From: Pelargonium tetragonum
Lineage: Eukaryota > Streptophyta > Magnoliopsida > Geraniales > Geraniaceae
Direction: 5' to 3'
Assembly: GCA_036897445.1 (NCBI GenBank)
Contig: JAYMTL010000020.1
Location: 1-64,000 of the forward strand
Length of the DNA: 64,000 nt
Part shown: positions 1 through 13,900 of the stretch, in pieces
Layout: each line of letters opens with the position of its first letter
Numbering within the stretch: position 1 is the first letter of the stretch
Made by a program: the position numbers and the translations under genes
Notes under the pieces: generated by a model
What the model saw: only the letters and a program-made list of their open reading frames with translations
What the model was told of the DNA's origin: nothing
The model's database searches: none

Positions 1-3000
1 TAGACTCTATTTATCTTACTAATTAATAAAGACTTTAGAGAGACTTCTCTACTTCTTAACTAGCAATCCCTGGGACTCCCCTAGAATCTCAAAAAGGAGT
101 ACAGATAAGCTCCATAACACCCGGAGGAAGGGCAGAGACTAGGAAGAAGATGGGTATAGTTCATAAGAAGAGAGGTATTACAAAACAAAAGTAGGTATCA
201 AAACCTAGTAAGTAGTCTTCTTATTTTTGTCATTTTTACGCTCCTAGTTGTTCTATTTAGAAAGGATTTCTCTAGTAAGGCGCGTTCCAGTAGAGGTGAA
301 AGATTCAAATTCTTATCTGTTCGTCCAACCAAAATTTTTGGTAAAGTTCCTTTTGTTAATTAGAATTCTTCTGTCTTATACTGTGTAGTATAAAAAGTTG
401 TAACTAATTCCTAATTCAATGAGGCTTAACCCTAAGCACTAGTCAATAAAAACCTCCGTCAAATATCAAGTAGTAGCTAAAATAGACGGATAATATAGCA
501 CAAATTAGAGAGAAGTAAGGTCTAATAAGAATTAAGAAATCATGATTAGTGCTTGTCTTCCCGTGTTATAAGAAAGACCCCGTGAAAGGTTTTAATGTGG
601 GTACATTAGAGTATTAGACTGCACTTACCCGAATGGAAGTAAGATCGCGCCGTTCGGTCTTTATTCTTTTTTGATAGGGTTTTTGTATTCTAACAATATT
701 CTAAAATTTCATAGGCCTTGACCAAAAACTCTTGAATAAAGTAAATTGCGGGAGAACCTCCAAAAACTTCTCGTGGGATCTAAAAAAGCTGTAAGCAGAA
801 TTATATACTATACAAAAGTAACTTGGCTTTTAGAACTTTAAACAAACGTAAATTCTAGCTCGCTCTTTGCTTAAATTGAATCACAAAAGGAAGAGCAAAT
901 GAAATAATAGAAAACCTGTTGTAAAGCCCTTATAATAATGTACTAAAAAAAGCAACCTTTGAGTATCCAACGTAGTTTTTTCCGATATTTTCATAAAAGG
1001 ACCCTTTTTCTTGTATTTCTTTTTAAGAGCTTGCCTCATGGTGGAGGTGTGACTAGACACAGGAAGGCGACTAAATTGCATGCAGACTAGGCTTCCCTAA
1101 AGGAAGTTGCTAAGATTAATTCCGAATTACAGACATACTATCAAAAAGAATAACAAAGGGTATTGCCCGGCGTCCCAGGGATTGAATTCTTCCAAGCTTT
1201 CTAACTAACCGCTAACTTTTAGCTTACTCTAAAACTCTTTAAATCCTAAATTTGTTGGAGTTAAAGCTTCATTGCAATCCTCAGCGGTAGCACCTTTTTG
1301 CCCTCTTATAGAAGTAGAAAAACCCTTTTAATAACTATGGAGCCACCCCAACTGCATAACCAAGAATTCCATTTCTGTTAGTTAGCTAGACCTACACCCG
1401 GGGAGAAGAGAAGTAAGCGCGGGTCAAGACAAAAGAATAAAAGTTAGGCCGTTGGCGGTTCGAATATCTGGTTAGGGTGCACTTGTGTAAAATAGGGGTA
1501 ATAGTCTTGTTTGCAGAACTTCTTCTTATTTTCAGGAGCATAAGTACAGTATTTTCTATTTGAGTCATTTCATAAGTCAAAAAGTTTTTTGGAAAAACTC
1601 GTGGGTGTCAATAATAGAAATTTGAAAGAAATAAAGCATACAGAAGCCTCTGACGCTTAACTAAAACCACCCCTCCGAAAAAGAGAATTTAATGAGGCTT
1701 TCGCTTCGTTTATATAAAATTATAGCTCATAAGAAGGCTTTCTTAGAACCTAAGAGTTTTCTATTTTAAGGTATCCTATTTACTTGAAATAGATAAAAGA
1801 CTTTGTTACAGGTTAATTCAAAAACCCGAGAAGATAGGAAAGTTAAGAACTAAGTAGTAGTTTCTTTAGCTTTTGAGGGATATTCCAATTCCGTTTTACT
1901 GATATTTATTACACGGATTCCTCTTAAGAAAGATAAGGTATATCAACACGAATTCTTTACTCATTTACTCATACTATAGAAATTCTATGTCATGTCAACC
2001 TGAACTTGGTTTACTACTTGTACCTCTTTTTTTTTTAATCCACTTATGAAGTATCCCATTTCTATTTCTGCTAGGTATTTCATTATCTTAATCTTATGGT
2101 TCGACATATGAATGAGTATCTATACTAAAGTATAGCCTCTTAACAGCTTAGGGCAGTATTACTGACTGGTTTATAAAAATTCCCAGAAAAGGAACCCGAA
2201 TCTCTAGCCAGGGCCCTGAAAAGGCTCTCTTTTAAGCAAAAAGGCACTAAACTCTATTCTTTTTACACTTCGTAGTTGCCCTTTAGCGCTGCTAACTAAG
2301 GATCCCTGCTGATAAGAAAGACTTTGTGAAGAAAATCTGGGTAATAAAAAACTTAAGGGGAACCCGCTATAGCCTATTTCTAATTTTTGAAAGAGATAAG
2401 AAGCTCTACTTCTGATACTCAATTAAGAGCTTTTTACTAAACTTTTGACACAATCCTATAAGCTCCGCTTTCTACTTTTATATCGCAGATTTCTTATTTG
2501 TATAATGCCCTTATCCTAGGAATTTCCTTACTACTTTACCTTTTTAGACATATCATTTTATAGTCATTTCTGAGCTATGAATATTGCCTAATTAAGTGCA
2601 CCTAAAAATATGTAAACTAACAGATTCGCGTAATAACTTGAAGCTCTTAACAAACGTCTCACTTTCCTTTTATAATATTTTTCTAAAGCGCTCTTGAATT
2701 CCAAGAACTCCTAAAAGAGTATCTACATTCTTGTGTAATTATAAGCTTTAGCTTCACCTTGCGTTTGTAAAAGAGATTTACGTTCATCACGGAATTTTTT
2801 AGTCCTTAGCCTTTTAGAAATTTTTTTCTTGCATACCCGCCTTCTTTTTGCCCCCACTAAGGGATTCGTTATGTTACTTTCGTATTCCTTACCTTTATAG
2901 CCCTAACTACATCCTAAAAGTTGAATATTAATGAGCTATTCTATATAAGCTATTTCCTTAAGTAAGCTTTTAAACTTTTTTATGGAATGCCTTAAACTTA

Positions 3001-3084
3001 CTAAAAAAGGAATTTTAAATAAGTATATAATTTGTTTCAGTATCTTTGTGAAAGGAGTATACAAGAAAATCCCTTTGAATAAGT
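1..3084. other. Non-coding stretch
   Basis: No gene was recognised. Frames are short on both strands. Around 545-668 there are strings resembling conserved large-subunit rRNA words (see findings), too uncertain to annotate. An A4-GG/CC-T4 palindrome lies at 995-1008. Confidence 0.6.
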
Positions 3085-3170
3085 ATCTAGTAAGAGTCAG
3101 ATTTGAACCAACTCCGGTACAATTTATCAAAGCTCTACCAAGAATAATGAGTAAGGAGGATCTAGTAAGA
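3085..3170. repeat. 11-bp direct repeat flanking the tRNA relic
   Basis: ATCTAGTAAGA occurs at 3085-3095 and again at 3160-3170 in the same orientation. The 64 bases between the copies hold the tRNA-like core. Such a pair could be a target-site duplication around an inserted tRNA-like piece, a product of microhomology-mediated repair, or chance. Confidence 0.55.
3088..3156 (-). pseudogene. tRNA relic between short direct repeats
   Basis: The reverse strand carries a D-loop signature TTGGTAGAGC and, downstream, a T arm GTTGG-TTCAAAT-CTGAC that closes all five pairs (two G-U). The stretch between them is 19 nt, a few short of a complete anticodon arm and variable loop, and no acceptable anticodon stem forms. 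The acceptor strands are not complementary. Both ends fall in copies of the same 11-bp direct repeat (3085-3095 and 3160-3170). The longest ATG-started frame in the window (2982-3293, +) runs antisense across this relic and is probably fortuitous. The amino-acid identity is unknown. Confidence 0.42.
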
Positions 3171-6100
3171 CAAGGGGCACCTACAAAATGCCAAATGCCC
3201 TTCTTTGTACTTGTACAAAAGATCAGGTTGCGCTTATTTACTATCGGATCGCGCTTTGCTTTTTATCCCCCACTGAGGGGTCGACCACCGTAGACAAATT
3301 AATGCTTAACATCTTTATTCACCTGTCCAAACTAAGGCTTCTTTTTCATTGTAAAGTACTGACAGGACCCTAGAACTGTAAAGAATCCACATGATATAAG
3401 TTAAGGAAGCACGGATATTAAGGAGGCTAGTTAAGGGAATTTTCTAATACTACTGAAGTTAGAGTTCTACTAAGGACCCTTTTTATTCATAACTATAACT
3501 TCTTTCTTATACCTGTACTCTTGGGGCTATACCTTATTCTAGGAAATAGGACTCTCCTTATGCAAAGCGCAGCTACTTAGGTAACAAGTAGTGGCTCATA
3601 ATAGATTGTAAGATAATTCTTATTTGACACCACCAAAGCAAGCCTATACGCGGGTAACTTCTCTCGCTTTAATAAGAACAAGAACTAAATCCAGAAATTC
3701 AAGTAAATACGTAAATTCTAAAAAATCATTAACAAAATTTAGACAGCTAAACACTAAAAAGGATTGTCTATGATTCAAAAACACTATTCAAAGAACCAGC
3801 CTGTATCCCCAGAGCAAATTAAAAAAAGGACGTTGAGAACATTTCTAGGTAGGATCGTTATAAAGAGCGCATATTTACTTACCCACTTTCTACTCCCAAA
3901 ATTCAAAGTCCAAAGTACCTTCCGAAGCTCTTGGGAGAAGCTGTTACGTTATGAATTGTTCAAGAGGACAAAAAAGTATAACAAAAGGAAAATATATTAA
4001 TAAAGAGTATCACGAGGAGCGCCTATTGAAACCCTTTTTTGATTCCTTTTGAACCTCACGAATAGGATATTACTCTAAATTCTAAGCACAAGATCTGACC
4101 AAACTTTGGCGACTTATATAAAGGGAAATAGCTTGATCGCATAACAAGCCTCTGACAGGAACCGGGATAAAGAAGCTTCCTTTTTGTCTTTGGTAGTTTT
4201 CTAATACCATTTTTAATGTACTGGCTATCTAACTAAAATTTTAAATGACAGGAACAGATCCTGGAAATCTTTAGCCTTGAGCCGGGAGAACCTATAGTAA
4301 GATTAGAGTCTCTTTTAAAGCCTTATTGATCTTAGATAAGGGGCTGATTAAAAATAGTATTGCTGAAACATTAGTCCAAACAGCCTTGAGCATTCTATTT
4401 TTATAAGGTTTAGATAGAGACTTCCTTATTAAAGCTTAATATGCACTACAAAAACGGCTAGGAAGAATATAAGTAATTTGGAGTATCAAAAGTTGCTTTT
4501 TTTATTTTAAAAATGAATTGAGAAAAACTCTTTCTTTAAATTTTGGCTTTAAACACCCGGTTATTTTCTCTTCCCTTTTATATTTTATATACCTCTTCTT
4601 TTTTAGTTATCTCCCCCGTGGACCTCGTAGCTTTAGAAAAGTATAAAATGGTCATAGGTTTGTATTCTCCTGCTTCCCCTTAAAACTCCAGAGCCCTTTT
4701 TACGATATATTCCTCACCCTACTTGTTTAGCATAAAGAAAAAACCAATGCTTTGATCTTAAGGAGCTCCCTTTGCCTTGGCTTAGACGAGAAATCCTGAT
4801 ATATTACGCTCCGGGAGCCAGGAGGGAAAAAGTAAAGCTTAGACACCGGAGCCTGCGGAGATTTCCTTTAATTTAGGGGAAATAAAAGAAATTCTATGAA
4901 AAAGCTTTATCAAACATAAATTACTTAGAACTTAAAAAAGTCTTACTCTTAAACTAGACCCGATTTTCTAGTTTATAGTAGAAAACCTCACTAAAGTGTC
5001 ATAGGGTTTCCTCGAGACTTCGATACAGTGCCCCGGGAGCTTCTATCCTATATAAAAGATTTTGTTAAAAATGCTTCCTTATAAGATTCGGAATTTAGAA
5101 AACAGAGACTAGTAAAGTAACACTATACCTGCTGCAAACCTGATAACTTTACTTCATTTATTTTAAGATTTAAGATAATTAAGAAAGTCAAGTATTTATA
5201 GAATTCCTCCTTCCAAAGCTTCTACCATTTACCACTACCTAAGGCAAAAGTAATTATAAATGCCGAAAATCAGATTATAAAAACTTACTTCTTACTAAAG
5301 TATTCTAATCCTGGTTTAGAAAGTATCAATAAAGTGAGATTTCACCTCTAAGTTTTTATTTTAGGAGTCAAACAAGGCGCCTCCGCGGGAGTTAAAAAGA
5401 AATAAAGTCTTCATGGTTTCTCTACTAGGAACAACTCCGAGTAGAATCCTTAAAATAGGATAGGTACTTATTTGCGTTTGCTAATAGGAGTTAATACTAA
5501 AAAAGTCTTAGCCCTTTAAAATTTCAGAGAACCCCCTAGGAATCAAGGTCAAAAGCTTCATTCTAAATTTATTTAACAAGGATTTTTAGGTCGCCTTATC
5601 TCTTCCAACAGGGATCCTTGTTACACTTAATATCTAGAAATAGAAAATATTCATAAGATATTCAACTTCTTGTGGTTTTTCTATAAGCTATCAAACCGAG
5701 ATATCTTTTTCTAAGAAAGTGCGCTTTCCCTTTGCTATACTTACCCAAAGAATTTTGAAAAGCTTGACATGACTAGATTGTGATAATACCTCTTAATCAG
5801 GAGCCCTGGGTTGAGAATAGACTCTTTTTGTATGTCACATCTATTCCCTTTTTATAGATCCTTTTTAGAATCCCAACGGCGAGCCCTTGAAGACCTATAA
5901 ATAAAAAAGAAAGGGAAGGCGGCGCTGCCCCATAAGTTTTTTTTATTCCTAGCGCCTTGCCTAAAAGGATTTCAAACTATTAATACTAAGTGGAGTACTT
6001 TAAGAAACCTAATGCTAAAAAAACTCAGAATAAAAACAAAAGAAGACACAAGTCAAGGCTGTCGTAGGTTTGTTATAGCTTAACTGGTACTGTAAGAAAA

Positions 6101-9100
6101 ATCAACGCTTTTACATAACCACGTCTATGTTATTACACAAGAAGTCAAGAGATAAACTCTTAGTTTAGAGCTTCTGGACTCTGTATTTGTTTACTAAAAC
6201 CCTGTGCTTATAATTAGAATTCTAGGGAAGTGGACAGGTCCTTTAGGCCAATAGCTTCGGAACGAAATAAGAAAAATCACAAAAAAGAGTAAATATTAGT
6301 TGCAAAAAAGGCGGAAATACAAGAGCAAGAGGATTTATACCTATAGAAGGCGGGTAGAAGAACTTTGAAGGAGAAAGGAATTCCTCACTTAGCATGGGGG
6401 AGTTTTGGATATAAAAGTCTTTTGGTTATGCTATTTTCATGGATTTTAATAAATTTAGTTGTTAACGAATTTTTGCTATATTAAGGTGCCCCCTTTTTAT
6501 ACTCCTAGACTGTGCCTTTATTGTTTTACGATCTTCTTTTATTAACTGAAAGGGAGACCCTATTTTTTGTAAGTATGATAGGCTTTTTTTTATAGGAGCT
6601 GCCGATAAGAAATTGTAAAACATTTTGTATCTATTAGTAAAAGCTGTACTTTAGTTTACCGGAAAGGGGTTTCCCTTTCGAGCAAAACCTTTACTAGCCA
6701 AATTTCTTTTGCAAGGAAGTCTTTTTAAGTAGTTCGCAGTATAAGGTAGTTTTTGTTCTTGGGCTATTATAATTATAACTTAGGATAATATCAAAAAATA
6801 GTCAAGTGGATAGATTCAGGTTGTCAAGAGTATAAAAGCTTTCATGACAAATACTTAAAGCAACTCCTGGAAGTTTGCTTTATCACTTCTGCTTCTCAAG
6901 TAAAAGTTATGCTAAAACAAACAAGAAGGGTCCTTATCTATCATAACATTCTATAAAACCAGGCACTCCCTATAAAACAAAACCCTGTTAAGGATTTCTC
7001 AAAAAGTTAACTAAGAGTATTCTCCAAGCGGAACCCCACTTTCGACAACAAAACCTTTGTTATTCCTGAGCTCGGTATCCTTTCGCGAAAAACTCCTTAG
7101 TAAAGAGCTGGGCTTAGTAAGGCTATTTTCTTTACAGGGTTACTGATTGATTCCCTGCTTTGGTAGACTCCCGGGGGGCTTGTTAATCGTTTAGTAGCCA
7201 ACTCCCTTAAAACTTTAAAGAGATACTCCCATTTCAGAAAGAAGCCTTTATAATATCATTTACCTAGCTTAAAATTACTTAAAAACAACACAAGTTTATA
7301 ATATTAAAGCCCTACTCTAGGTTCTAAGCGCATAGGAAGACCAACAAGATAAATCTTGCCTCTATTCTCTAAGAGGGTATGCCCTTTACTTATAAGTCCC
7401 AAGACTTAGGGTTTTCATTAACTGACTTGAAAGTCTTATACTTTGCCTTTGAGTATCGAAAGGGGAACTCCTTAGCACACTAACCCATCGGGCAGTCCGG
7501 TCTAATTTATCTAACAAAACTCTTCGTACAAAAAACCCTTTTGCTTCGAAACGTAGGGGTATCCTTTTTCACGGATCGATCTGATACGGATTTCTCTCGC
7601 AAAGGGATCTAAAAAAAACTTATAATAGTAAGTTAACTTTTTCTGTCTCCTAACTCCTTAGAATAGAAATAAACGAATTCTATCAGCTTTTTTTCTATCG
7701 TAAAAAGCACTTTATAGATTGTAAGAAATTGAAAATAGGATGATTATTGGCTTAGGGAATAGGTTAAACTGTCTAGCATATTTCCTGCGGGATCCTTGTC
7801 TTTAATGAGTTATGTCCCTGCAATACATTTCTATATAGAACTTCTGAACAGGATATTCTTTTAATAGTAATAGGACGGTAATCGGCAAGGCATTCTTTTA
7901 GTATTTTGACTATATTCTATATCAGAACAAGAGCCCTATGAGGCATTCCAAAAGAGGATAGATTAAAGTACAACTAAAAAATCAGAACACAAAAATTGTC
8001 TAAGAGGGGCTCCTTGTTTACGGGATTTTATGCTTATATGCCAGAGACGAGGCTGTTCAATATTTAATAGTGATTTCACAACTGTGGAGTTCTCTTGATA
8101 AAAAAGGAACCCCGGCTATACTTCTAAACTTTCCTAGGATTCTTTAAGTTCTTGGGCAATGCTCTTTTCGAAGAAGTTTAATACGATATACTATACTCTT
8201 CCGCTTTACCAAACCCAAAGCATTTAAGCCCTTTTTCAGATTTGATAGAACAAAGCCAAGGCGTTCTTAAGAAGAATAAGGTAAACTCTGGTCCAGGGTT
8301 CTTAGCTCAATATCTTAGAAATCCCCCAGGTTCCCCGTTAAAGTATATCACAAATCTAGGAGTCTTATACAAGGTTTTGTATATGCGTAACCAGGCCTTT
8401 ATTATTGAACTAAACTTCTTCTATAAGGGAAAGGGAGGCAACTTAGACTATATGGGATAACTTTCACCGGAGTCTTTTTAGTGCATGGTCTAGTCCGTAA
8501 AAAGCGCGGAAGGCCTTAATTTTTCTTTTTTGGCAGTATAAACTTCTGTTTTTTTTGTAATTAAAATATATAATAGGGCTGGCAGTAAGTCCCGCTAATT
8601 GTATTTAAATGGAAGTCCTACAGGATATAACGAAAGCGCGTGCAGCTTTTCCTAGGATACCTACAAATCTGAGTTTTTAGTACTTACTAAGGAGGTTTTT
8701 TGGAATCCCTTAACTTTTATAATATTTACCGATCTAAGTTGTTTAATAAACCTAAGGAAAACAAAACGTCGTTTGACTAAGCTGGTATTAGAAATTCAAA
8801 GTCATGTAGAATTCTAAGTCCTAACAAGAATTGAATAACCTTAGACCGTTTACTAATTTGCAAAAAGGGCGGTATGCTAGCTTTAACTTTTGGTATTATA
8901 TGACCGGGGTTCTATTATTAATTAAACTTTGTAGGAGGCAACTCGTGGGTTTCCACCTTATTGGTTAGAGAAATTTTATGCTACAAAGTGCTTTCTATTT
9001 TAGTAAAAGTAAAAGCCTCTTATATTATGTTATTATGTAGTATGTAGAAATTTCTTAGGTCTATATGAAGACGTATCTAATGCTTTATCTACCACCAAAG

Positions 9101-10907
9101 TTTTTTTAGAAGCCGTTTACAGAAAAATCTCCCTAGAGTTAGTATTGAGATTTTAGAACCACGGATTTTGACTAATCTCTTGCTTCTTGCTACAGAGTTT
9201 TCCTCTTTCTTAAATTCTTTGTTGTATTTTTTAAACCTGGTAAGAAAACTTTTAGTTCTACCTAAGCGAACTCCTTCCTAAAAACGAAACCTTTACTTTA
9301 TTCCTAATCCTAAACAATCTTTCTCTACTGCTCTCTATCCTGGTTAACCAGAAAACCCAGAGGCAAGAACCAAACTCTCCTAGTGGCTCTACATCTATAC
9401 TCTAAAAAAACCTTTATCAGAAACTAAAAACCTTCGGGATACAAAAAGAAAGGAATATTACTTTTTAGAAATGCTAGAAAAAGTAAGGTTAAAATCACTA
9501 TCTATAAGCGAGTTCGGCTGCCGGTTGGTACATCAGCATTTAGAGTTTTTTATATTTCCTATATTTTAGAATTTCCACCCTTAGGAAAATCTCTTAGGAA
9601 AGCTTCTAAATTGTCCAAGTACGAGAACAACCCAGAGGGATCCTAGCTTTAACCTTTGAGTTTAGCTTCAAAACTGTCTTGGCTTTGACAATACACAGCA
9701 CTCTATATTTAGTATTTCTAGATTAGGAAAAAAAAGCAACTTTACTTTAATCTGAAAAAGGAAACCTAAAGGGAACACAAAAGAAGATAAGACTGACTTA
9801 TAGGAGTCCTTAACAACTCCCTTTCAGAGCATAATACCCCTATTTTCGTTATTAGTAAAACGTAAACAAGACCTTCTGCTGTACGTATATGTTATGTGTG
9901 CAAGAGCTCCTCGTATAGCAACAGAGTAATTAAAGTTATTTAAACCTCGGTTTTGGCAACCAGAAAGGCCCTGTAATATCCTATAGTAATTGAAGCTTTT
10001 GCTTACTTTAAAAGGAAAAACAAAACTCTATAGTCAGGTCATGATGAAAAAACCGGTATCTCTCTCGGGAAATGTAAGGGCTCTCATATAAATATTGTAT
10101 AACTAAAAACCTTTTGCTTTGATTAATTTGACTTAGCTCTGCCCTGTTAAAGTAACATAAAAAAGAAAGTCAATTCCAGAATTTATGAAGAAAGGGGGCA
10201 CTCTGATCCGTATAAAGGGCTTCTTAACTCCTTTCACAAGGCAATTAGGGACTCTTATAGGACCTTTCAGATTTAGTATAACATATTAAAAAGCTCGGTC
10301 TAACGGGTACCAATTAGAAACCCAGTAGCTTAAGACAATACAGACTTGAACCCGTGCCTTTTTTCTTAACAGTCTCTTGTTTTTCTTACTCTTATCCCAT
10401 CAAGGTTTATACGCTATCCGGTATAAGATCCTTTTACTTTAGGACTCTATTCTATATTTGGTGTTGGAAGAAATTTTTCTTTCTATCTAAGTGATTTCAA
10501 CTTTCAAGTTTAAGTATTTATTTTAAATGCCATAAAGAGGAACCCAGCAACTCTTTTGCTATGGTTTTCTAAGTCCCTGAAAACTTCTGCAGCTTTTACT
10601 TTATGCTTATTCGAAAAGGCTCTCTGGAGGTAAGCTCTTTTTAGAATATCTCATAAGACACAACTTAGGTTACAGTTTTATACTAAGTAATCTGGATCAA
10701 GGGGTTTTTTTCTTGAAAGTTTGGGCTGTATAATGTGCAATAATTCTTCCCGAGTTTCTTAGTTAGGAGTCTCACTCATAAGTAAAGGGAGTTCGCAGCG
10801 GATCTAACTAATCTATCTAAGGAATGAATTTAGAATAGCTGGGAAATTTTTTACAATTTATGCTTTGTTGGATTTAGTGTAAGGTATTCCTGTACTATCT
10901 TATCTTA
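3171..10907. other. Non-coding stretch
   Basis: No gene, RNA or long repeat could be supported. Frames reach only 78 codons (3764-4000, +) and look fortuitous. A GGAGCTCC octamer lies at 4762-4769. Scattered words resembling large-subunit rRNA (4136-4170, 7105-7117, 7493-7503, 9618-9626) are discussed only as a weak finding. Confidence 0.6.
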
Positions 10908-10960
10908 GATCAACCTTCCTGACTAGTGTTCCAGTCGGTAGGAATGATGTATATCTAATC
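10908..10960 (+). repeat. Possible third copy of the GTCGGTAAGAA repeat
   Basis: GTTCCAGTCGGTAGGAA (10928-10944) agrees with the 35.57 kb core at 15 of 17 positions. A preceding CAACCTTCCT resembles the AAACCTCCCT upstream of that core. About 90 bases downstream there is a purine-rich segment with TCAATAAG, also present in the 35.5 and 48.0 kb pieces. Taken alone this copy is weak. Confidence 0.25.
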
Positions 10961-13900
10961 TTACTAAGTTCCCACCTCCTTACTGATAAACCCATAGAGC
11001 ACTCAACTCTAGCCCTAAGTTATAGATATATCGGAAGTCAATAAGTAAGAAAGGATAACTGAAAGGGAGATTTTTCTTTACTGTACCGTTTAAATTGCAC
11101 ACTACCTGTCCTAAAGGAAATCACTGCCGGGAGAAGAAATTTCCAACAACACTACATCTTGTTAATTCTTGGTTTAATAGATTAATAGCTAAACAGACTT
11201 AAGTACGCTTAGAGAAAACAGAAAGTAGTATACTAAAGCAAAAGGTTTCAGCTTAAATAAATCCTAAAAGGAAATCCGGGTTTTGTTCTAGATCTCGTCA
11301 ACTTGAATCGCTTAGATAGAATAACTTCGAATCAGAGCCTAACTTTATACATATTCTATAAGCTGTTTAGTAGAGGGCTTGGGGTGTCTATTAACTTGCT
11401 ATATCAAAATCTTTCTGCATTCCAGATTTTTGGTGTGCACGCAGGTTCAAATACCTTGACTTCTAGAATCTAACTTTTTTTGTCCTATTCTCGGATTTTA
11501 TATTATAGCCCTGGTAATGCTGCTATAGGATCTCTGTACTAAGTCTAATCAAAATTTCTCTTGTAGCATTTCCACACACAATAAAAAGGAATTTAAACTA
11601 AAGTACTAATGATCCCAGGTTACTTGCTAATTACGAATTTCAGGGTAAGTGGTGACAGCATATAGTAAATACAGTAGAGTAAGGAATTTAATATGCTTAT
11701 CCTATTTAATTCTAAGCGAAAGGCCCTTTTTAGGGCTACAACAATTAGACGAATCCAGTTTCTTTATTCTTAACAGGGCCTATCTATCTCACAATGGACT
11801 TGTCCCTTTGATAAGAAAACTCCGTTTTAAAAACTATAACTGTTAATTTAATAATAAGCATAGGTTTCTTTTCTTTTTTGACTTTGCTTCACAAGAGGAT
11901 TTTCCTTGGATTTTCTTATCGTATCGATAGTCTGCAATTAACGGACGCTCAACCTAACTAATTATTAATCAGACTTGTAATGAAAATGCATTCACGGCTA
12001 TTTACGTGTGCTAAATACGTCCTGTATATGCTTTTTCTACATTTTTGTTACTAACTCTAGCATGAAAAGGTAGCTTGTTACTGAGGTGTGACTCGCGCTG
12101 TTTGCATTTAACGATTTGTAATTATCTATATCAATCCACGGGGGGTCTCAGAAATCCATAAAGTTTACACTCCCCTCTATCTGGTACAAAGGGGTTGTAC
12201 TTTTATAAGTGATTAGGGACGCAAGCTTTTCTCTTCTCAGTTTTATTATCTTTCTAAAAGGGGGCTCCCCAATTCAGGCGGGTTGGTTAAAAATCCTTAT
12301 TATATTTATTTTCAATTTTTACAGGGCAATATTCGCACAAAGTTATAAACTAAGGACTTTCCTTTGGCAACAGAAACTTTTTATAGAATACGCGCAAATT
12401 ATTCCCTATACTATCTAGGAGCTTGCCTAGTAAACATCGACAAGAGCTTCAGCACAAAATTGGACCTATAAGGGATAAGTTAACGCAAATTTTGACTTGG
12501 ATTTGACTAGCTAAGCGTGTTTTCCCTGTCGAACAAGGCTCAATAGCCACTAAAATCCTGTATCATAAGTCAATGTCCTATTTTTAGTAAAAGCAATTTA
12601 AGGTATGAAACCCCTGTTTAATTACCTTAGATAAAGTTTTTAGTCTATTTCGTATAAACGGCCTATGTTTAGCTTTCTTTTGGCAAGAGCCCATAGAAAT
12701 ATTTAAAAAAGAAGACTTCAGAGCCCTAAGTGGTTGGACGGAAATACTACTTACCGGTTTTATTGCATATTTAATTCAGAACCTTGTATATAAGCAGGCG
12801 GCTCTATCAACACTAACTGTACCGGGCGGAATTCTTTATGGTAATTAAGAAAACCCAAGTTACGCGGGCCTTTATTCAAGAGAAGCAACTCTTGCAAATA
12901 AGAATAGGGTCTTAAGGGAGCCTTTTTTAGAGGGTTATCCATATCCTATTATAACTACACTCGCTGGAACAAGCTATGGTAAAAAATTCTTTAGGGATTC
13001 TCTTATTATACAAATTATACAAAAGCTGCTGTGCTATATAAAGTAATTAATTCTTGAGTTTTTAAATTAAAATATTGCGTTTTTACGGCTAGAATCTAAG
13101 TATTCCGCTAAGCTAAGTAAGCTCTTTGTCTGATAAAAAAACCCTTTTTAATATGTAGGAATAATTAAGTTAATTAAGTAGTAGGGGTTTCGGCGTACCC
13201 CTTCTTCTGATTAAAAGGCAGCATACGCAGTAGGATCTAGAATTTTCCGGATATAAAACTAATTCAGCAAGTTAGAGCATTGCTTTATTAGGAGTATAGG
13301 AGTAGTAAGCATTTACATTCATATTACGTTTAGTATTCCAGGAAAGGCTTTAAGGGAACCCCCCGAGCACAAAGTACTTTTTATTTGTTAACAACACTTG
13401 GTAAAGGGCTTTGTTTTATAGAAAGTCCAGTAGGGCCCCTATAGATATTGAGAAGCACTCAAACTTATCCTGTTTAAATTTAAAGTCAGTTTCCCTTGTA
13501 AGAGGTCCCTTTATTAGAAATTTTATGCCGCATATAGCTGCAAAAGCTCTCTTCCTAATACCTATAAACCAGCCCCTTCTTAATTACATTACCTTATCAG
13601 TCTTCATGCCAAGACCTAGAGCTATTCCTTCTTTCCTCATTCATTAAAACCCAAAAATGACAATTTATCCGCGAAAAAGCCTCTAACGTAACACTTTCGA
13701 GAATATAGGGAGCCCCTCTTTAAAACTTACAAAAAGCTGGAGTTCTTACCTCTTTGAATCTAAAAAGGCCCTCTAACTAATTAGAAAATTTCTTTGCCTA
13801 TAAGATACCTACCCCTAAATTTGAGCTTCCCTGCTTATAAAGTAGATTTTTTTATTTAGACTTTTCACTCATTATTATATTGTAATATATTGTATAACAA

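Noticed and set aside
2982-3293. 103-codon frame on the + strand, the longest in the window
   Set aside because: Its product resembles nothing known, it has no start signal, it runs antisense across a tRNA relic, and its length is about the maximum expected by chance in 64 kb of this composition.
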